Below are positions 61,594 through 64,000 of a stretch of 64,000 nt of DNA, piece after piece; within the stretch, counting starts at the first letter, position 1, and every line of letters starts with the position of its first letter. Source of the DNA: Bacteroidota bacterium (lineage in GTDB: Bacteria; Bacteroidota; Bacteroidia; Chitinophagales; JADIYW01). The notes under the pieces were generated by a model. The model searched no databases, was not told the origin of the DNA, and saw only the letters and a list, made by a program, of their open reading frames with translations. The stretch covers positions 186,001 through 250,000 of the forward strand of contig CAUJCO010000012.1 of assembly GCA_963169645.1 (NCBI GenBank). The letters run 5' to 3'. A program made the translations under genes and the position numbers.

Positions 61594-63006
61594 TTATGCC
61601 AATATTTTTGATTGACAAACAAAATCTGTTTTTGGAATTTCTGTAGTAGCAATGGCATTGAAACCACCCTCAATTTCAGTGAAATTTCTATACCCACGTG
61701 CTTGCAATATACTGGCAGCCATCATACTTCTGTAACCGCCGGCACAATGCATATAAAAATGTTCATTTGGGTTGATGTCTTTTATCCAATCATTGATGTA
61801 GGAAAGTGGTTTGCTATATGCATCTTCGATATGTTCCGCAGCATATTCACTTTCTTTCCGGATATCAATAACTTTATCTGTTTTAATGTTTAATTGCTGC
61901 GCAAATTGTTGGGCAGAAATTCTATTCACTGTATCAATTTCTTTATTGGCCTGTATCCAAGCATCTATTCCACCATCTAAATATCCAAGCATATTATCAA
62001 ATCCAACACGACTTAAACGCGTAATAACCTCTTCTTCTTTTCCGTTGTCAGTAACTAATAATAGCGGTTGTTTTACGTCTGCAATCAAGGCACCAACCCA
62101 AGGAGCAAAATCACCATTGACACCAATATTGATAGACTGCGGAATAAATGCTTTTGCAAAATCGCTGTTATTTCTTGTGTCTAAAATAAGTGCACCTGAG
62201 TTTTCCGCTACTGTTTCAAATTCTGCAACCGATAATGCTCGTTTTCCACTTTTCATTACGTTGTCAAAACTATTGTAACCTGATTTGTTCATCGCTACAT
62301 TCATCCCAAAATAACTTGGAGGCGGCAACAATCCATCTAATACCGATTTTATAAATGCTTCTTTATTCGGCTGATTCAAGGCGTAGTTTATTTTCTTTTG
62401 ATTTCCTAAACTATCTACAGTTTCTTTCATCATATTTTTGCCACATGCAGAACCTGCACCATGTGCCGGATAAACAGTTATGTCATCTGCTAATGGCAAT
62501 ATTTTTTGATATAAACTATCGTACAATAAACCGGCTAATTCTTCTTGTGTAAGATTGGCTGCTTTTTGTGCTAAATCCGGTCTGCCTACATCGCCTAAAA
62601 ATAGTGTATCACCACTGAAAAGGGCTGTTTCTTTTCCATTTTCATCTATCAAAAGTAAACAAATACTTTCCATAGTATGTCCCGGTGTATGCAACACTTT
62701 TAGTTGAATGTTACCTACTTTAAACACTTGATTGTCGCTTGCAATAATTGCATTAAATGCCGGTGTTGCTGTTGGCCCATAAACGATAGATGCATTAGTT
62801 GCATGACTTAAATCCAGATGACCACTTACAAAATCAGCGTGGAAATGTGTTTCAAAAATATATTTTAAGGTGGTATTGTCTTTCTCCAATCTTTCCAAAT
62901 AAGGTTTTGTTTCTCTTAATGGATCAATAATTGCAGCTTCACCATTGGAAGAAATATAATAAGCACCTTGTGCTAAACATCCTGTGTAAATTTGTTCTAT
63001 TTTCAT
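61594..63006 (-). CDS. CstB-like persulfide dioxygenase-sulfurtransferase
   Basis: 470 residues. The metallo-beta-lactamase domain (1-250) has H54-F-H56-A-D58 and H63 (THFHADFVSGH) and GHTMESI, the mononuclear-iron type of persulfide dioxygenases. A first rhodanese domain (about 255-355) lacks the catalytic Cys (LLVTDNGKEE at the loop). A second rhodanese domain (about 370-470) has an active loop with C421 (HCAGGYRSM). The order PDO/pseudo-rhodanese/rhodanese matches CstB, which oxidises persulfide and makes thiosulfate in sulfide detoxification. First gene of the CstB-DUF3365-DUF6132 transcript. Confidence 0.9.
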   Translation of the reverse strand: MKIEQIYTGCLAQGAYYISSNGEAAIIDPLRETKPYLERLEKDNTTLKYIFETHFHADFVSGHLDLSHATNASIVYGPTATPAFNAIIASDNQVFKVGNIQLKVLHTPGHTMESICLLLIDENGKETALFSGDTLFLGDVGRPDLAQKAANLTQEELAGLLYDSLYQKILPLADDITVYPAHGAGSACGKNMMKETVDSLGNQKKINYALNQPNKEAFIKSVLDGLLPPPSYFGMNVAMNKSGYNSFDNVMKSGKRALSVAEFETVAENSGALILDTRNNSDFAKAFIPQSINIGVNGDFAPWVGALIADVKQPLLLVTDNGKEEEVITRLSRVGFDNMLGYLDGGIDAWIQANKEIDTVNRISAQQFAQQLNIKTDKVIDIRKESEYAAEHIEDAYSKPLSYINDWIKDINPNEHFYMHCAGGYRSMMAASILQARGYRNFTEIEGGFNAIATTEIPKTDFVCQSKILA

Positions 63007-63179
63007 CGTCTAATTTGCTTTTTAATATATTAATTTGATAAGGCAAATTTCGGATACACTTTTTCAATTGTCAGTTACTTTGGTTACATATCTCGTGTGT
63101 ATTTTTCTGCGTCATAAATAAATGTTTACGTACACTTTTAAAGTGCATATTTAAATGTAAACAATAAAAAGGAAAAAGA

Positions 63180-64000
63180 TTAGGCGAATTTGAGTTCTTG
63201 TGCAGTTTGAATACCAGTATTTAAACCATTTAACTTATTTATTTTTCGCAATATTTCACACGCTACTTCTAAGCTTTTTAAGCCATCTAACGCACTGATA
63301 ATTGGTTCTCTATTAAAAATTAAACATTCGGCAAAACTATTGAGTTCTTCTTTAAGTGCATCGTATTCGTCTAAAACAACTGTTGAGGTATTGAGGAATT
63401 TAGTACACGTATTTTGTTGCATGGCAACTGAATTGTGCAATGCTTTTTCTGAAAGATGTAGTATTTCTGCTTCTCGATGTAAGAAATCTAATGTGGTGTG
63501 ATTCTCTTTCTGAAAGAAAGAAATTTTTCGCATTTTTTGAGGTGCGGTGCGACTTGCCGTTAAGTTGGCAACACAACCATTGTCAAATTCTATTCGGGCA
63601 TTAGCAACATCAATCGTATCGGATAATACAGCTACACCACTTGCATTAATATGTTTAATATTTGCTTTCACGATAGATAAAACAATGTCGATATCATGAA
63701 TCATCATATCCAAAATCACGGAATCAGAAGTGCGTTTTGCATCGAACGGGATAAGTCGATGTGCTTCTATGAACATCGGATGCATCTGTTGAGATTTTAA
63801 GGATAGATATGCCGGATTAAATCGCTCAATATGTCCGATTTGGAATTTAATACCTGCTTCCCGAACTAATTCAACCAACTTTTTAGCATCGTCGATATTG
63901 TTTGAAATGGGTTTATCTAAAAAAACATGCTTTCCGTATTTTATAGCTTTTTCTGCATAGAAAAAATGTGAATCTGCCGGTGTTAATATATCCACTGCAT
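63180..64000 (-). CDS. Gfo/Idh/MocA-family oxidoreductase, partial
   Basis: Open to the window edge, so the N-terminus (NAD-binding GxGxxG) is missing. The first visible GTG at 63995 is internal: codons AVDILTPADSHFFYAEKAIKYGKHVFLDKPISN run on from the edge. That block plus the catalytic-region K in DKP and the DMMIHDIDIVLSI (HD) motif identify the family. It typically acts on sugars or inositols. It could be a UDP-sugar-like or myo-inositol dehydrogenase; the substrate is not readable. Confidence 0.85.
   Translation of the reverse strand, partial: AVDILTPADSHFFYAEKAIKYGKHVFLDKPISNNIDDAKKLVELVREAGIKFQIGHIERFNPAYLSLKSQQMHPMFIEAHRLIPFDAKRTSDSVILDMMIHDIDIVLSIVKANIKHINASGVAVLSDTIDVANARIEFDNGCVANLTASRTAPQKMRKISFFQKENHTTLDFLHREAEILHLSEKALHNSVAMQQNTCTKFLNTSTVVLDEYDALKEELNSFAECLIFNREPIISALDGLKSLEVACEILRKINKLNGLNTGIQTAQELKFA

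Noticed and set aside
63180..63995. GTG at 63995 as the true start of the oxidoreductase
   Set aside because: The frame stays open to the window edge, and the GTG codes the V of the internal AVDILTP block; the NAD-binding N-terminus would be missing.

Overview
This 64 kb window is a chromosomal stretch of a low-G+C (by eye roughly one third) member of the Bacteroidota. Supporting signs are promoters of the TAnnTTTG type (for example 4964-4971, 29865-29872 and 40618-40625), a gliding-associated gldC, a secreted esterase with a type IX secretion (T9SS) C-terminal tail, many short lipoproteins, few clear Shine-Dalgarno sites, class II ribonucleotide reductase, and DUF4286, DUF6132 and PurS-type small proteins. 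The order Chitinophagales is a reasonable guess, but the sequence alone does not prove it. I saw no rRNA, tRNA, CRISPR array, transposase or phage gene.

Layout. 1-4.7 kb: a divergent locus, with two phytanoyl-CoA-dioxygenase-like genes on the minus strand facing a methyltransferase and a UbiA prenyltransferase on the plus strand, then two small genes. 5-11 kb: nrdJ, a frameshifted outer-membrane protein, a three-repeat secreted protein and queD. 11-14 kb: a lipoprotein, a two-component system and a hairpin-repeat array. 14-17 kb: the pntAA-pntAB-pntB transhydrogenase operon. 17-24.6 kb: rhomboid, a GNAT-like protein, a fatty-acid-hydroxylase-like protein, a YrdC-domain protein, purS and several exported proteins. 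24.7-29.6 kb: a tetR-tolC-emrA-emrB type efflux operon with a readable operator pair. 29.9-34 kb: gldC, an octanucleotide repeat, an ABC-F gene and mazG. 34-38 kb: an NtrY-like giant kinase. 38-39 kb: a DUF2804 gene that looks foreign and lies between direct repeats. 39-45.5 kb: hemL and the thrA-thrB-thrC operon. 45.6-48 kb: the T9SS esterase, a YggS-type PLP protein and a DUF488 protein.

48-54 kb is the most coherent functional block. It holds a cytochrome c lipoprotein, two truncated haemoglobins, a haem-copper-oxidase/NnrS-like membrane protein, a Crp/Fnr regulator, an azurin-like lipoprotein, the iron-sulfur repair protein Ric/ScdA, an unknown four-helix membrane protein and an Rrf2 (NsrR-like) regulator. 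Together these read as a nitric-oxide or low-oxygen response module. Two Crp/Fnr-type dyads in the block sit at exactly the same distance from their -7 elements, and an Rrf2-type palindrome overlaps the -33 region of the rrf2 promoter.

54-64 kb: an FAD monooxygenase with an alpha/beta hydrolase, a paired acyl-CoA dehydrogenase operon (one partner lacks the catalytic Glu), a FATP-like acyl-CoA ligase, a CstB-like persulfide dioxygenase/rhodanese operon, and a partial Gfo/Idh/MocA oxidoreductase at the edge.

Main items for a second look: the hairpin array with an 18-bp direct repeat at the pntB stop codon; the direct-repeat-flanked DUF2804 gene; the equal-spacing Crp/Fnr sites; the octanucleotide repeat before the ABC-F gene; the triple-repeat 603-residue secreted protein; and the split acyl-CoA dehydrogenase.
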